64,000 nt of DNA. It comes from Caryophanales bacterium UBA1737 (GTDB lineage Bacteria; Bacillota_I; Bacilli_A; ML615J-28; CAG-313). The position numbers were made by a program, and so were the translations under genes. Under the pieces are notes generated by a model. The model did no database searches. It was given only the letters and a program-made list of their open reading frames with translations, and was not told where the DNA came from. The stretch covers positions 1-64,000 of the forward strand of contig DCIB01000009.1 in assembly GCA_002315915.1 (NCBI GenBank), read 5' to 3'. Shown piece after piece: positions 17,284 through 26,118 of the stretch (position 1 is the first letter of the stretch; every line of letters starts with the position of its first letter).

Positions 17284-18189
17284 ATGAAAAGATCAAAGAT
17301 AAAAAGTTTATTTATAATATTTATTATATATGGTATTTCAATAGTAGGTAGTTTGTATTTATATAAATTTCTACCTATTAATGATAATAATTTTGAAAAT
17401 ATATTATTAAAACTATTCATTTGTGATATAGTTGCTACATTAATTGTATTTATTGGTAGTTTAATATTTGATAATTCATCTATTTATGATCCTTATTGGA
17501 GTGTTGCTCCAGTAGTTCTATGTATTGGATTTATTAATATAGTAAATAATGTTAATGCTTATAGTATTATTATAGTTTCTTTAGTAATATTATGGAGTAT
17601 TCGTTTAACAACTAATTGTATATATAATTTTCAAAATCTAATGCATCAAGATTGGCGTTATCAAATGTATAAAGAATCAAATCCTAAAACATATTGGATT
17701 ATTAGTTTGTTTGGATTTCATTTAATGCCTACATTAGTTGTATTTATTGCATTAGTTCCTTGCTTTATGTTTATCATTAATGTAGGTACAACTCTTGAAA
17801 CAATTCCAACAGCTATGACTATAGTAAGTTTTGCAGTTATATTAACTGCAATAATTATTGAAACTATTGCAGATATTGAACTAATTAAGTTTAAAAATAT
17901 AGCAAGTAATAATGGACTTGTAATGGATACTAAATTAAGAAAAATTTCTAGACACCCTAATTATTTTGGAGAATGTTTATTCTGGTTTGGATTATTCTTA
18001 GCATATTATAGTTTTCCTAATTCTAATTTATTATTAGTAACATCTCCATTAATTGTATTTTTATTATTTGAATTTATATCTATCCCTATGATGGATAAAC
18101 ATGAATTAGAAAGAAAACCTGCATATAAAGAATATATGGAGAAAACTAATCCAATGTTACCTTTCTTTCCACCACATAATGAAAAATAA
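17284..18189 (+). CDS. DUF1295 membrane protein (steroid 5-alpha-reductase-like fold)
   Basis: A 301-residue integral membrane protein with about seven hydrophobic helices. It carries the DUF1295 hallmarks: DPYWSVAPV near residue 75, WSIRLTTN, and the C-terminal KISRHPNYFGE followed by FISIPMMDKHELERKP. This last part is shared with isoprenylcysteine methyltransferases and 3-oxo-5-alpha-steroid reductases, and suggests an enzyme acting on a lipid substrate. The substrate is unknown. It is transcribed alone and ends at a strong terminator. Confidence 0.82.
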   Translation: MKRSKIKSLFIIFIIYGISIVGSLYLYKFLPINDNNFENILLKLFICDIVATLIVFIGSLIFDNSSIYDPYWSVAPVVLCIGFINIVNNVNAYSIIIVSLVILWSIRLTTNCIYNFQNLMHQDWRYQMYKESNPKTYWIISLFGFHLMPTLVVFIALVPCFMFIINVGTTLETIPTAMTIVSFAVILTAIIIETIADIELIKFKNIASNNGLVMDTKLRKISRHPNYFGECLFWFGLFLAYYSFPNSNLLLVTSPLIVFLLFEFISIPMMDKHELERKPAYKEYMEKTNPMLPFFPPHNEK

Positions 18190-18219
18190 ACTAGTTTTTT
18201 AAAAACTAGTTTATTTTTT
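18185..18219. terminator. Bidirectional terminator
   Basis: 15-bp stem (18185-18199 with 18201-18215) plus T run, overlapping the stop of the DUF1295 gene and facing the convergent acyltransferase gene. Confidence 0.85.
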
Positions 18220-18253
18220 TATATGAATAAGTATATATTTGAGAGCTAAAATA

Positions 18254-19529
18254 TTATGCTAATCCTTTTTTTACTTTTACGCCTTTTTTTCTTTGATCTT
18301 CAAGGTATAGTTCTTCAGTAGCAAGATACATCTTAGTTACATTGAACTTTCCTTCTAAGTAACAATACCACGTATCATCTTCTGAATTCAAATCTATAGC
18401 ATCTCCGTGCTTAAATAGATATTGATATTCAATATGAACTGAATACATTTGTGGAACCGTTCTTATCATTGAAAATTCTTCCCCATCATCTGTTATACCA
18501 AATACTCTCATTCCTTCCATGTCATGGATTAGTTTACCTTTACCTAAGTGAACAAATTTATTTTTAGGAATTGAATCTATTGAACATTCAAGTTCACCTG
18601 ATGAATATGATCCAGCAATAACTTCTTTTTTTACACATTCTCTTTCCCATTCAAACCAATCTGGAATATGAGTGAATTTTGAAAGTTTATTATCTTGTAT
18701 TAATTGACCAAATTCATTTAAATGCCAAGTAGAACCGCATTTATTACATTTTAGTATATCTTTATATGATGTCATTTCGTGTTCTTCGCCACATTCGGGG
18801 CACTTATATAATACTCTATGTAGACCTTCAGCACGTGTTTCGTCTTTAATTGATACTTTATTATCAAGTTGCCATTTAAAATCATCGTAGTAGAATGCAT
18901 CTACAATACGTTTATTTATTTCATCTACATCTAATGTTTTTATTTCTTCATTATCAACTATAACTTTTACATCTGCTTCAGTAGGACATACTCCCCTTTC
19001 ATGAGAAGTATTCCAAAATGGATGGTTAATATGGTGACCATGACATATAAGTACTACAACTGGAAGTCCAATAAATTTAACAAGTTTACCTAATGATTGT
19101 GGTAAAACTGAATTAGTTCCACAAAGAGAATATCGGGCTTCAGGATATACAACGGGACAATTACCCATTTTAGCAACTCTTTTAAGTTGTCTTGGTAGTA
19201 CAATGTCATTTGTAAACTTACGCTTACATATACATCCTATAGTTCTTAGCAACCATTCCCGATTTAAAAATCCATCAATAGCAACAACATAGTTACCATG
19301 ATTATGTGTTTTTTCTAGGACTTTTTCAGCTACTGAAAAATCGAAGAATGCATTGTGATTGCATAACATTAAGAAATTTCTTTCTAAATGTTCATATTTA
19401 TCATCATAATGTATTACAGGTTTATGTTTATTAAGCCCAGGCAAAGTAAGTAATTTTTTTATTGGTTTTAGATACCATGGTGTGGATTGGGGGGGGGATA
19501 GAAAAATCCCATTTTTTGTATTTTTTCAT
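18254..19529 (-). CDS. PlsC-type acyltransferase with zinc ribbon, out of frame at a G9 tract
   Basis: Paralogue of the 1253-2509 acyltransferase, with HX4D motif HNAFFD and paired CxxC (CPEC and CNKC). From an ATG at 19527-19529, with SD AAAGGAG about 9 bp upstream, the frame reads MKKYKKWDFSI and enters a run of nine C (G9 on the plus strand, 19489-19497). It then leaves the main frame and stops about 20 codons later. The catalytic frame downstream reads QSTPWYLKPIKK before the in-frame TTG at 19444, and this upstream part still aligns with the paralogue. With 8 or 11 C the two halves join into a 424-residue protein, close to the paralogue (418). As sequenced the gene is off, or uses an internal start. 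A sequencing error in the tract is possible. Confidence 0.8.
19489..19497. repeat. G9 homopolymer tract
   Basis: Nine consecutive G, by far the longest G or C run in this AT-rich window, inside codons 11-14 of the minus-strand acyltransferase gene. It is a typical slipped-strand site. Confidence 0.95.
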
Positions 19530-19623
19530 AAAATTTAGCTCCTTTATATTAAAATTTTAACAAATAATATTCCAAATATTATTTGTTAACTATTGAAAAA
19601 TTAAGAATGTTAATAAATAGTTA

Positions 19624-19653
19624 ATAAAAAAGGAATAAATTTCTTTATTCCTT
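19624..19653 (-). terminator. Terminator of the YigZ-family gene
   Basis: 10-bp stem (19630-19639 with 19644-19653) followed on the minus strand by a T run. Confidence 0.75.
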
Positions 19654-19708
19654 GCTTTTGTATTTATTTTAATTTCTTAAAGTTATAGTTTATTTTAGTA
19701 ATATTTTT

Positions 19709-20293
19709 TTAAATATCTATGTTCACATTATTATTAGTAGTATTAATAAGAAATATTTTTAAATCATTTAGCTTAGTTTCTTCAATTTTTATAGAATAAG
19801 ATACTTTTTCATTAAAAGTTTTATTTAATATATCATAATCTTTTAATAAATTATCTATTATTTTAGAATATTCATATTTTACATTAAAAGATAAAATACT
19901 ATATTTAACTAAATCTTTTATACCTGCTTCTTTTAAAGCATGTGATGCAGATGTAGAATATGCTCTAACAAGACCTCCTGCACCAAGTTTAATACCACCA
20001 AAGTATCTTATACAACAACATACAAAATTAGTACAATTATTCTTTTTGAATACATCCATCATTGGCATTGCAGCTGTACCTGATGGTTCACCATCATCTG
20101 ATGCATGTCCTTGTTCTCCAGTTGTGCCTATTATATATGTTGATACAACATGTGTTGCATCAACATATTTATTTTTAATCTCTTTAATAAATTCTTTAGC
20201 ATCATCAGTATTTTCTACATATTTTAAATATGTAATAAATTTTGATTTATTAATTTCATCTAAAACTTGAATATCTTTAGTAATTATTTTCAT
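19709..20293 (-). CDS. YigZ/IMPACT family protein (UPF0029)
   Basis: A 194-residue protein with the UPF0029 signature: THVVSTYIIG, GHASDDGEPSGTAAMPMMDV, and CCIRYFGGIKLGAGGLVRAYSTSA. The C-terminal EF-G domain IV-like part (YSILSFNVKYEY onward) is present but shorter than in typical members. The family relates to translation control in eukaryotes; its bacterial role is not settled. It is transcribed divergently from the CinA-like gene. Confidence 0.92.
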   Translation of the reverse strand: MKIITKDIQVLDEINKSKFITYLKYVENTDDAKEFIKEIKNKYVDATHVVSTYIIGTTGEQGHASDDGEPSGTAAMPMMDVFKKNNCTNFVCCCIRYFGGIKLGAGGLVRAYSTSASHALKEAGIKDLVKYSILSFNVKYEYSKIIDNLLKDYDILNKTFNEKVSYSIKIEETKLNDLKIFLINTTNNNVNIDI

Positions 20294-20364
20294 ATTTAAA
20301 GTATATCAAATATTTTAATTACATATTTAATAAATGTTAAAATAATAATAGATAGGTATTAATT

Positions 20365-20829
20365 ATGATAGAAAATGAAATAGTAGAATTATTAATTAAA
20401 AAGAATTTAACAATTAGTTTTGCGGAAAGCGCAACAGGTGGACTACTTGCATCAACAATTATATCTGTTTGTGGTGCATCTAATATATTAAAAGAAAGTT
20501 ATATTACTTATTCTAATGAATCTAAAATGAAGATTCTTAATGTAAAACAAGAAACAATAAATAAATATAGTGTATATTCTAAAGAAGTTGCAGAAGAAAT
20601 GGTTAATGGTTTATATAATATAACTTTAAGTGATATTTGTGTATCTATTACAGGTATTGCCGAATCAAATAGTATTGATGATGAAAAACCATTCTTTTAT
20701 TCAATTAAAACTTCAAATGATAAATTGTATTCATTTGAATCATCTACTATCGGATCAAGAAATGATTCACGATATGAAATGGTTAATATAATATTTTCTA
20801 GTTTATATAGAATAATTAAAGATATTTAG
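20365..20829 (+). CDS. Stand-alone CinA C-terminal domain protein (nicotinamide-nucleotide amidohydrolase-like)
   Basis: A 154-residue protein of the PncC/CinA-C family, which deamidates nicotinamide mononucleotide for NAD salvage in characterised members. Motifs are TISFAESATGGLLAS, the central ESYITYSNESKMKIL, EVAEEMVNGL, and ISITGIAES. The last is usually SITGIAGP, so the terminal Gly-Pro is replaced by Glu-Ser, a small departure near the active site. It stands alone, without the CinA N-terminal domain. Confidence 0.85.
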   Translation: MIENEIVELLIKKNLTISFAESATGGLLASTIISVCGASNILKESYITYSNESKMKILNVKQETINKYSVYSKEVAEEMVNGLYNITLSDICVSITGIAESNSIDDEKPFFYSIKTSNDKLYSFESSTIGSRNDSRYEMVNIIFSSLYRIIKDI

Positions 20830-20852
20830 TTAAAATTATTAATATTTAATTT

Positions 20853-20890
20853 AAATAGCTATGTTTTAATATAAACAATAGCTATTTTTA
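20853..20890 (+). terminator. Terminator hairpin
   Basis: AAATAGCTAT and ATAGCTATTT arms with an inner GTTT/AAAC pairing, then T-rich sequence. Confidence 0.7.
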
Positions 20891-20926
20891 TTTTAATATA
20901 GTTGATAAATAAGGATAAAGTTTTTT

Positions 20927-21967
20927 ATGGAGTGTTCATTAAATAAAGAAACGAATAGATATAATTACATTGACATGGCTAAAGGAATAATAATTTTATT
21001 AGTTATGTATTATCATATAGGAATATATTACCCAATAGAACAATATATTGATTCTATTATAATGCCTTTTTTCTTTTTTGTATCAGGTGTTTTGGCTTAT
21101 AAAAATAAATCCGATAAATCAATTAAAGATTACATAAAAGATAAAACAAAGAAATTATTATATTGTTTCTGTATTTTCTATATTCCTCTTATGATTGTTG
21201 AATCATATTATTATTATACAATTGACTTTTTTTCTCCAATTATAATTATATTACTCTCAATTAATGGTCCACTTGTATTATGGTTTATACCTGTATTATA
21301 TTTTTCTTCTATCTTGTTTTTTATAATAAATAAAAAACAAGATAGAATTAATAAAATAATTAAAGTAATAATTCTTATAATTTGTATTGTAGTTAGTTGT
21401 ATTTTTATACAATACTTAAATACTTATAAAATTAATATTTATGAATTTAATATCGAATCTTTTGCATTATTTCCGATAAGAATATTATTTTCTTATACAT
21501 TAATGGAATTAGGTTATTTAATAGAAAAATATATTTTATCAAAGATAAAGTTATTATATAAATCATTATCTTTATTAATACTAATACCTATTTATATTTA
21601 TATTTCTAAAGATAATTATATGTTTTATATGAATTTAGGTATGCATAGTGTATTTATAACTTATATTTCATCTATAGTAGGATCTATTGCGTTACTTAAT
21701 TTATGTGAATTAATTACAAAATTTATTTTAGTTAAGTTTTTATCTTTTATAGGAAAAAATTCTTTTACAGCTATGATTTATCATATGATATTTTGTATTG
21801 ATATTTTTTATGAACCATTTATTTATATAGCAAATAATAATGTATATTTGGGTAAATTTATATATTTTATTGTATGTATTCCACTTTTATATTTCTTAAT
21901 AAAATTAGTAAATAAATACCTTTTATTTACTGTTAAACATCCAAAAATTAATAATAAAAATATATAG
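20927..21967 (+). CDS. Membrane acyltransferase family 3 protein
   Basis: A 346-residue protein with about ten membrane helices. The opening NYIDMAKGIIILLVMYYHIG is the acyltransferase-3 start, with the catalytic His in helix 1, followed by IMPFFFFVSGVL. It ends with helices and a short polar tail. Such proteins O-acylate sugars, polysaccharides or lipids. It resembles the fucose 4-O-acetylase-like branch. It has its own SD (AAGGATAAAG). No sugar pathway genes are adjacent, so the substrate is open. Confidence 0.85.
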   Translation: MECSLNKETNRYNYIDMAKGIIILLVMYYHIGIYYPIEQYIDSIIMPFFFFVSGVLAYKNKSDKSIKDYIKDKTKKLLYCFCIFYIPLMIVESYYYYTIDFFSPIIIILLSINGPLVLWFIPVLYFSSILFFIINKKQDRINKIIKVIILIICIVVSCIFIQYLNTYKINIYEFNIESFALFPIRILFSYTLMELGYLIEKYILSKIKLLYKSLSLLILIPIYIYISKDNYMFYMNLGMHSVFITYISSIVGSIALLNLCELITKFILVKFLSFIGKNSFTAMIYHMIFCIDIFYEPFIYIANNNVYLGKFIYFIVCIPLLYFLIKLVNKYLLFTVKHPKINNKNI

Positions 21968-22029
21968 AAATTATTTAGTTTGAAATACCTCATTTTGATA
22001 GTTAAAAAGTAGATAATTAAATACAATTT

Positions 22030-22038
22030 TGATATAAT
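22030..22038 (+). promoter_or_regulatory. Extended -10 promoter of tex
   Basis: TGATATAAT, -10 at 22033-22038. The leader downstream has a small GC-rich inverted repeat TGCGC-ATT-GCGCA at 22050-22062. Confidence 0.6.
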
Positions 22039-22090
22039 ATCAAAGATAGTGCGCATTGCGCAGTAAGTGTATTTTTAGTGGAGGTAGAGT

Positions 22091-24574
22091 ATGGAAAACA
22101 CATATATGAATGGTGAATTAATTGCTCAAATTTCTAAACAATTAAATGTAAAAGTATCACAAATTAATGCGGTTTTACAATTAATTGGTGAAGGGGCAAC
22201 TGTTCCATTTATTGCCAGATATCGTAAAGAAGTAACTGGTGGACTTGATGAAGATCAAATCAGAGACATTTATAAAGAATGGGATTATGGACAAAAATTA
22301 GCTGAAAGAAAAGAAGATGTATTACGTCTTATTGAAGAAAAAGGTAAGCTTACTGATGAGATTAAAGCAAGTATAGCTGCTGCTACTAAACTTACTGAAG
22401 TAGAAGATATTTATAGACCTTATAAAGAAAAGAAGAAAACAAGAGCTACTGATGCTAAGAAAAAAGGATTAGATCCTTTAGCAGATTATTTAATGAGTTT
22501 TCCTCATGAAGGTAATGTTGAAGAAGAAGCTTCTAAATATGTAACTGATATATCTAAATTATCTAAAGAAGATTTAGATAAAGCTGAAAAAGAAGGTACA
22601 ATTGTAAAATCTACAAAAGAAGCTTTACAAGGTGCACAAGATATCATTGCCGAAAATGTTTCTGATAATGCTCAATATAGAGCTTGGATTAGAAAATATT
22701 TTGAAGAATCATCTAAAATTAAATGTAGTCTTGTTAAAGATGCTGTTGATGAAAAGAAAGTTTATGAAATGTATTATGATTATGAAGAACCTATTAATAC
22801 ATTAAAACTTCATAGAGTTCTTGCAATCAACAGAGCTGAAGCTGAAAAAGTTATAAAGGTTGATTTAGTTGAAGATTATGTATATGTTGTTAATTACATC
22901 TGTCAAGATGTAATTAAAGAAGCTGATTCTGTTACTGCTCCTTATGTTAGACTTGCTTGTGAAGATTCATATGATAGATTAATTAAAGCTTCTATTGTTC
23001 GTGAAATAAGATCTGATTTAAAAGATAAAGCTGAAGATCAAGCTATTCATATCTTTGGTGAAAACTTACGTAATTATTTATTACAAGCACCAATGAAAGG
23101 TAAAATTGTCCTTGGTGTAGACCCTGCATTTAGAACTGGATGTAAACTTGCTGTTGTTGATAAAACAGGTAAATATTTAGTTAAGAGTGTAATGTATCCA
23201 CATCAAAAGAACCCTAAAGAAGTAGTTCCTGAAGAACGTTATGCTGATTCTGTTGCAACATTTAAAAAATTAGTTCTTGATTATGATGTTGAAATAGTTG
23301 CTATGGGTAATGGTACTGCATCTCGTGAAACAGAGGCATTTGTTGCAAAAACATTATCTTCAATGAAAGAAGAATTAGATGCATTAGGAAGAACTGTTAA
23401 ATATATTATTGTTAATGAAGCTGGAGCATCTGTATATTCTGCATCTAAAATTGCACAAGAAGAATTTGCCGATTTCTCTGTTGAAGAACGTTCTGCAATA
23501 TCCATTGCAAGACGTCTTCAAGATCCTCTTGCAGAACTTGTTAAAATTGATCCTAAATCAATTGGTGTTGGACAATATCAACATGATGTAACTCAATCTA
23601 AACTTGCTGATTCATTAGAATTTGTTGTAACTACTGCTGTTAATAAAGTTGGTGTTAATATTAATACTGCATCAACATCACTTTTAAAATATGTTGCTGG
23701 TTTAAATGCTGCAACAGCTAAGAAGATTGTAGATTTCAGAGATAGTAATGGTTCATTTAAGAATCGTGAAGATATTAAAACTGTTAAAGGTTTAGGTGAA
23801 AAGACTTTAGAACAAGCAATGGGTTTCTTAAGAATTACTGATGGATCTGAACCTTTAGATATGACTGCTATTCACCCTGAAAGCTATACTGCTGCTAAAG
23901 AAGTTTTAAAACATTTAGGATTTACTTCTAATGATTTAGGTAGTACTGATTTAGTTAAGAAAGTAAATGAATTAACTTCTGATGAAAAATCCAATATGCA
24001 AAAAGAATTAAATATTGGTGAATATACAATGAATGATATTTTAGATGCATTTGTATCTCCACTACGTGACCCACGTGATGAAATTGAAGCACCAATATTG
24101 AAAAGTGATATAGTATCATTAGAAAACTTATCTGCCGGTATGGAACTACAAGGAACAGTAAGAAATGTAACTGACTTTGGAGCATTCGTTGATTGTGGTG
24201 TACATGCTGATGGATTAGTACATATTTCTAAAATGTCAAACGGATTTATTAAACATCCTCTTGATGCAGTTCATGTTGGCCAAATTGTTAAAGTATGGGT
24301 ATTAGAAGTTGATATCGAAAAAGAAAGATTACAACTTACTATGATTGATCCATCACAACCAAAACCAGAACCAAAACCTAAAAAAGAACATAAAGACTTT
24401 AAAAAAGTGTATAATAAAGATGGTAATAAAAAACCATTCGTAAAAAATAATAATAATGAAGGCAAAAATAATGCGGGAAAAACTTCTGCCCATAAGCCAG
24501 AAAAGAAGTACACAAAACCAGTTACTTTACCATTTAAAACTATGGAAAAGAAAGGTCATGCTGGTCGTAAATAA
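22091..24574 (+). CDS. tex: Tex, S1-domain RNA-binding protein
   Basis: An 827-residue protein of the Tex/Spt6-like family, thought to act in transcription and RNA processing. In order: the N-terminal helical domain (GEGATVPFIARYRKEVTGGLDE), the YqgF/RNase H-like domain (KIVLGVDPAFRTGCKLAVVD), helix-hairpin-helix repeats (GVNINTASTSLLKYVAGL), and the S1 domain near residues 675-750 (GMELQGTVRNVTDFGAFVDCG). The C-terminus is extended by about 70 residues rich in Lys, Asn and Pro, a disordered nucleic-acid-binding-like tail. SD GGAGG is well placed. acpP follows 14 bp later. Confidence 0.96.
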   Translation: MENTYMNGELIAQISKQLNVKVSQINAVLQLIGEGATVPFIARYRKEVTGGLDEDQIRDIYKEWDYGQKLAERKEDVLRLIEEKGKLTDEIKASIAAATKLTEVEDIYRPYKEKKKTRATDAKKKGLDPLADYLMSFPHEGNVEEEASKYVTDISKLSKEDLDKAEKEGTIVKSTKEALQGAQDIIAENVSDNAQYRAWIRKYFEESSKIKCSLVKDAVDEKKVYEMYYDYEEPINTLKLHRVLAINRAEAEKVIKVDLVEDYVYVVNYICQDVIKEADSVTAPYVRLACEDSYDRLIKASIVREIRSDLKDKAEDQAIHIFGENLRNYLLQAPMKGKIVLGVDPAFRTGCKLAVVDKTGKYLVKSVMYPHQKNPKEVVPEERYADSVATFKKLVLDYDVEIVAMGNGTASRETEAFVAKTLSSMKEELDALGRTVKYIIVNEAGASVYSASKIAQEEFADFSVEERSAISIARRLQDPLAELVKIDPKSIGVGQYQHDVTQSKLADSLEFVVTTAVNKVGVNINTASTSLLKYVAGLNAATAKKIVDFRDSNGSFKNREDIKTVKGLGEKTLEQAMGFLRITDGSEPLDMTAIHPESYTAAKEVLKHLGFTSNDLGSTDLVKKVNELTSDEKSNMQKELNIGEYTMNDILDAFVSPLRDPRDEIEAPILKSDIVSLENLSAGMELQGTVRNVTDFGAFVDCGVHADGLVHISKMSNGFIKHPLDAVHVGQIVKVWVLEVDIEKERLQLTMIDPSQPKPEPKPKKEHKDFKKVYNKDGNKKPFVKNNNNEGKNNAGKTSAHKPEKKYTKPVTLPFKTMEKKGHAGRK

Positions 24575-24588
24575 GAAAGGAACAAATT

Positions 24589-24816
24589 ATGGTTTTTGAA
24601 AAAGTTCAAGCAATAATCGCTGATCAATTAAACATCTCTAAAGACAAAGTAACTATGGATTCAAGATTAATTGAAGACTTAGAAGCAGATTCTTTAGATG
24701 CAGTTGAAATTATTACTGTATTAGAAGATGAATACAATGTTGAAGTTGATGATGAAGCAATTCAAACAATTAAAACAGTTGGTGATTTAGTAAAAGCTAT
24801 TGAAGCTTTAAAATAA
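24589..24816 (+). CDS. acpP: Acyl carrier protein
   Basis: A 75-residue acidic protein that carries fatty acyl chains on 4'-phosphopantetheine. The attachment Ser35 lies in ADSLDAVEI. Length and four-helix pattern are normal. Its place after tex, away from fab genes, is unusual. It may supply acyl groups to the PlsC-type enzymes in the window (inference). SD AGGAAC precedes the start. Confidence 0.95.
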   Translation: MVFEKVQAIIADQLNISKDKVTMDSRLIEDLEADSLDAVEIITVLEDEYNVEVDDEAIQTIKTVGDLVKAIEALK

Positions 24817-24826
24817 TCACAATATG

Positions 24827-24858
24827 AAAACTGATTCTAAATTAGAATCAGTTTTTTT
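24827..24858 (+). terminator. Intrinsic terminator of tex-acpP
   Basis: 13-bp stem (AAAACTGATTCTA and its complement) with a T7 tail. Confidence 0.92.
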
Positions 24859-24863
24859 ATTAT

Positions 24864-24923
24864 ATGTAAGATAACATGTAAGATAGCATGTATGATACCA
24901 TGTAAGATACCATGTAAGATATT
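24864..24923. repeat. Five tandem 12-bp repeats at the fic promoter
   Basis: Units start at 24864, 24876, 24888, 24900 and 24912. The consensus is ATGTAAGATANC; the third has one change (ATGTATGATACC) and the fifth ends ATT. The last unit touches the -35 of the fic promoter, so it is a candidate regulator site. A purely expanding microsatellite is the alternative. Confidence 0.9.
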
Positions 24924-24950
24924 GATATTTAATATATCTTATGATATAAT
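24922..24950 (+). promoter_or_regulatory. Promoter of the fic gene
   Basis: TTGATA at 24922-24927 and TATAAT at 24945-24950, 17 bp apart, with an extended -10 TG at 24942-24943. One of the best promoters in the window. Confidence 0.75.
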
Positions 24951-24977
24951 ATAATTAATAGGAGGATTAATGATAAT

Positions 24978-25961
24978 ATGCCTTATAAACCACCTTTTGA
25001 AATAACTAATAAAATATTAAATTTATCTAATGAAATAAATGAATTAGTTGGATCATTAAAATCCATTAATAATTTAGAAAGAATGCCTTCATTAAGAAAA
25101 GTATCCAGAATTAAAAATATTTATTCTTCATTAAAAATAGAAAATAATACCTTATCATTAAATGAAATGACTTGTGTATTAAATGGAGTGCATGTTATTG
25201 GTAATGAATCTGATATTAAAGCTGTAAAAAATGCCTCTAAAGCCTATGATATAATAGAATCTATAGATTATAAAAGTATTGATGATTTACTAAAAGTTCA
25301 AGGTATAATGATGAATGATTTAGCAGAAGAACAAGGACAATTTAGGATTAAACAAGTAGGAGTATTTAATTCTAATCATGAATGTATTCATTTAGGACCA
25401 ACATATGATTTGGTTCCAGAACTTATGAATAATTTATTTGATTTTTTGATAAATGATGAAACATCATTATTAATTAAATCATGTGTATTTCATTATGAAT
25501 TAGAATATATTCACCCATTTAATGATGGGAATGGTAGAATGGGACGCCTTTGGCAAACAGTTATTCTTTCATCTTGGAGAAAAATATTTTTATGGACTCC
25601 GATAGAATCATTTGTTAAAGAACATCAATCTGAATATTATAAAGTAATACATGATTGTGATTTATTAGGAAATTCTACATTATTTATTGAATTTATGTTA
25701 GAAATAATTAAAAAATCATTAGAAAAAATTTCTAATGATTCATATAAATATTTATCTCATATATCTGATTATGTTAATGAATTAATGAAAGTAATAGATT
25801 ATATTCCTCAATCTGCTAACGAATTAATGAGTAAATTAAATTTAAAATCTAAAGATAACTTTAGAAATAATTATTTAAAACCAGCTATTGAAGCCGGTTT
25901 AATAATTCCAACAGAATTAGATAAAAATAAATCAAAAAATCAAAAATATATAAAATTATAA
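24978..25961 (+). CDS. Class II Fic-domain protein (AMP transferase-like)
   Basis: A 327-residue Fic protein. The catalytic motif HPFNDGNGRMGR starts at His179 and is intact, so it should transfer AMP (or another nucleotide) to a protein hydroxyl. An N-terminal inhibitory motif of the S-x-x-x-E-N type is visible at about residues 52-57 (SLKIEN), making it a self-inhibited class II Fic. The C-terminal third looks like a winged helix (NELMSKLNLKSKDNFRNNYLKPAIEAGLI). No antitoxin partner is needed or seen. The SD GGAGG is 12 bp from the ATG, further than usual. Confidence 0.93.
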   Translation: MPYKPPFEITNKILNLSNEINELVGSLKSINNLERMPSLRKVSRIKNIYSSLKIENNTLSLNEMTCVLNGVHVIGNESDIKAVKNASKAYDIIESIDYKSIDDLLKVQGIMMNDLAEEQGQFRIKQVGVFNSNHECIHLGPTYDLVPELMNNLFDFLINDETSLLIKSCVFHYELEYIHPFNDGNGRMGRLWQTVILSSWRKIFLWTPIESFVKEHQSEYYKVIHDCDLLGNSTLFIEFMLEIIKKSLEKISNDSYKYLSHISDYVNELMKVIDYIPQSANELMSKLNLKSKDNFRNNYLKPAIEAGLIIPTELDKNKSKNQKYIKL

Positions 25962-26007
25962 ATTTATATTATCTTTTCATTTTTATTTATAAATTATTGT
26001 GTAACAT

Positions 26008-26035
26008 AATGTGAAGTATATACTTCACATTTTTA
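26008..26035 (+). terminator. Terminator after fic
   Basis: Perfect 24-bp palindrome (26008-26031) followed by TTTT. Confidence 0.75.
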
Positions 26036-26069
26036 TTTTATAACATTACTATTATTAGATTATTGTAAG

Positions 26070-26078
26070 TGATATAAT
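26070..26078 (+). promoter_or_regulatory. Extended -10 promoter of glpK
   Basis: TGATATAAT, -10 at 26073-26078, 40 bp before the glpK start. No CRE-like or antiterminator structure was recognised. Confidence 0.55.
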
Positions 26079-26118
26079 AATTAATGTAATAAAAATAGAT
26101 ATTTAGGGAGTATATAAA

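Noticed and set aside
24970..25005. 11-codon ATG frame closer to the fic SD
   Set aside because: Too short and without attenuator features; most likely chance.
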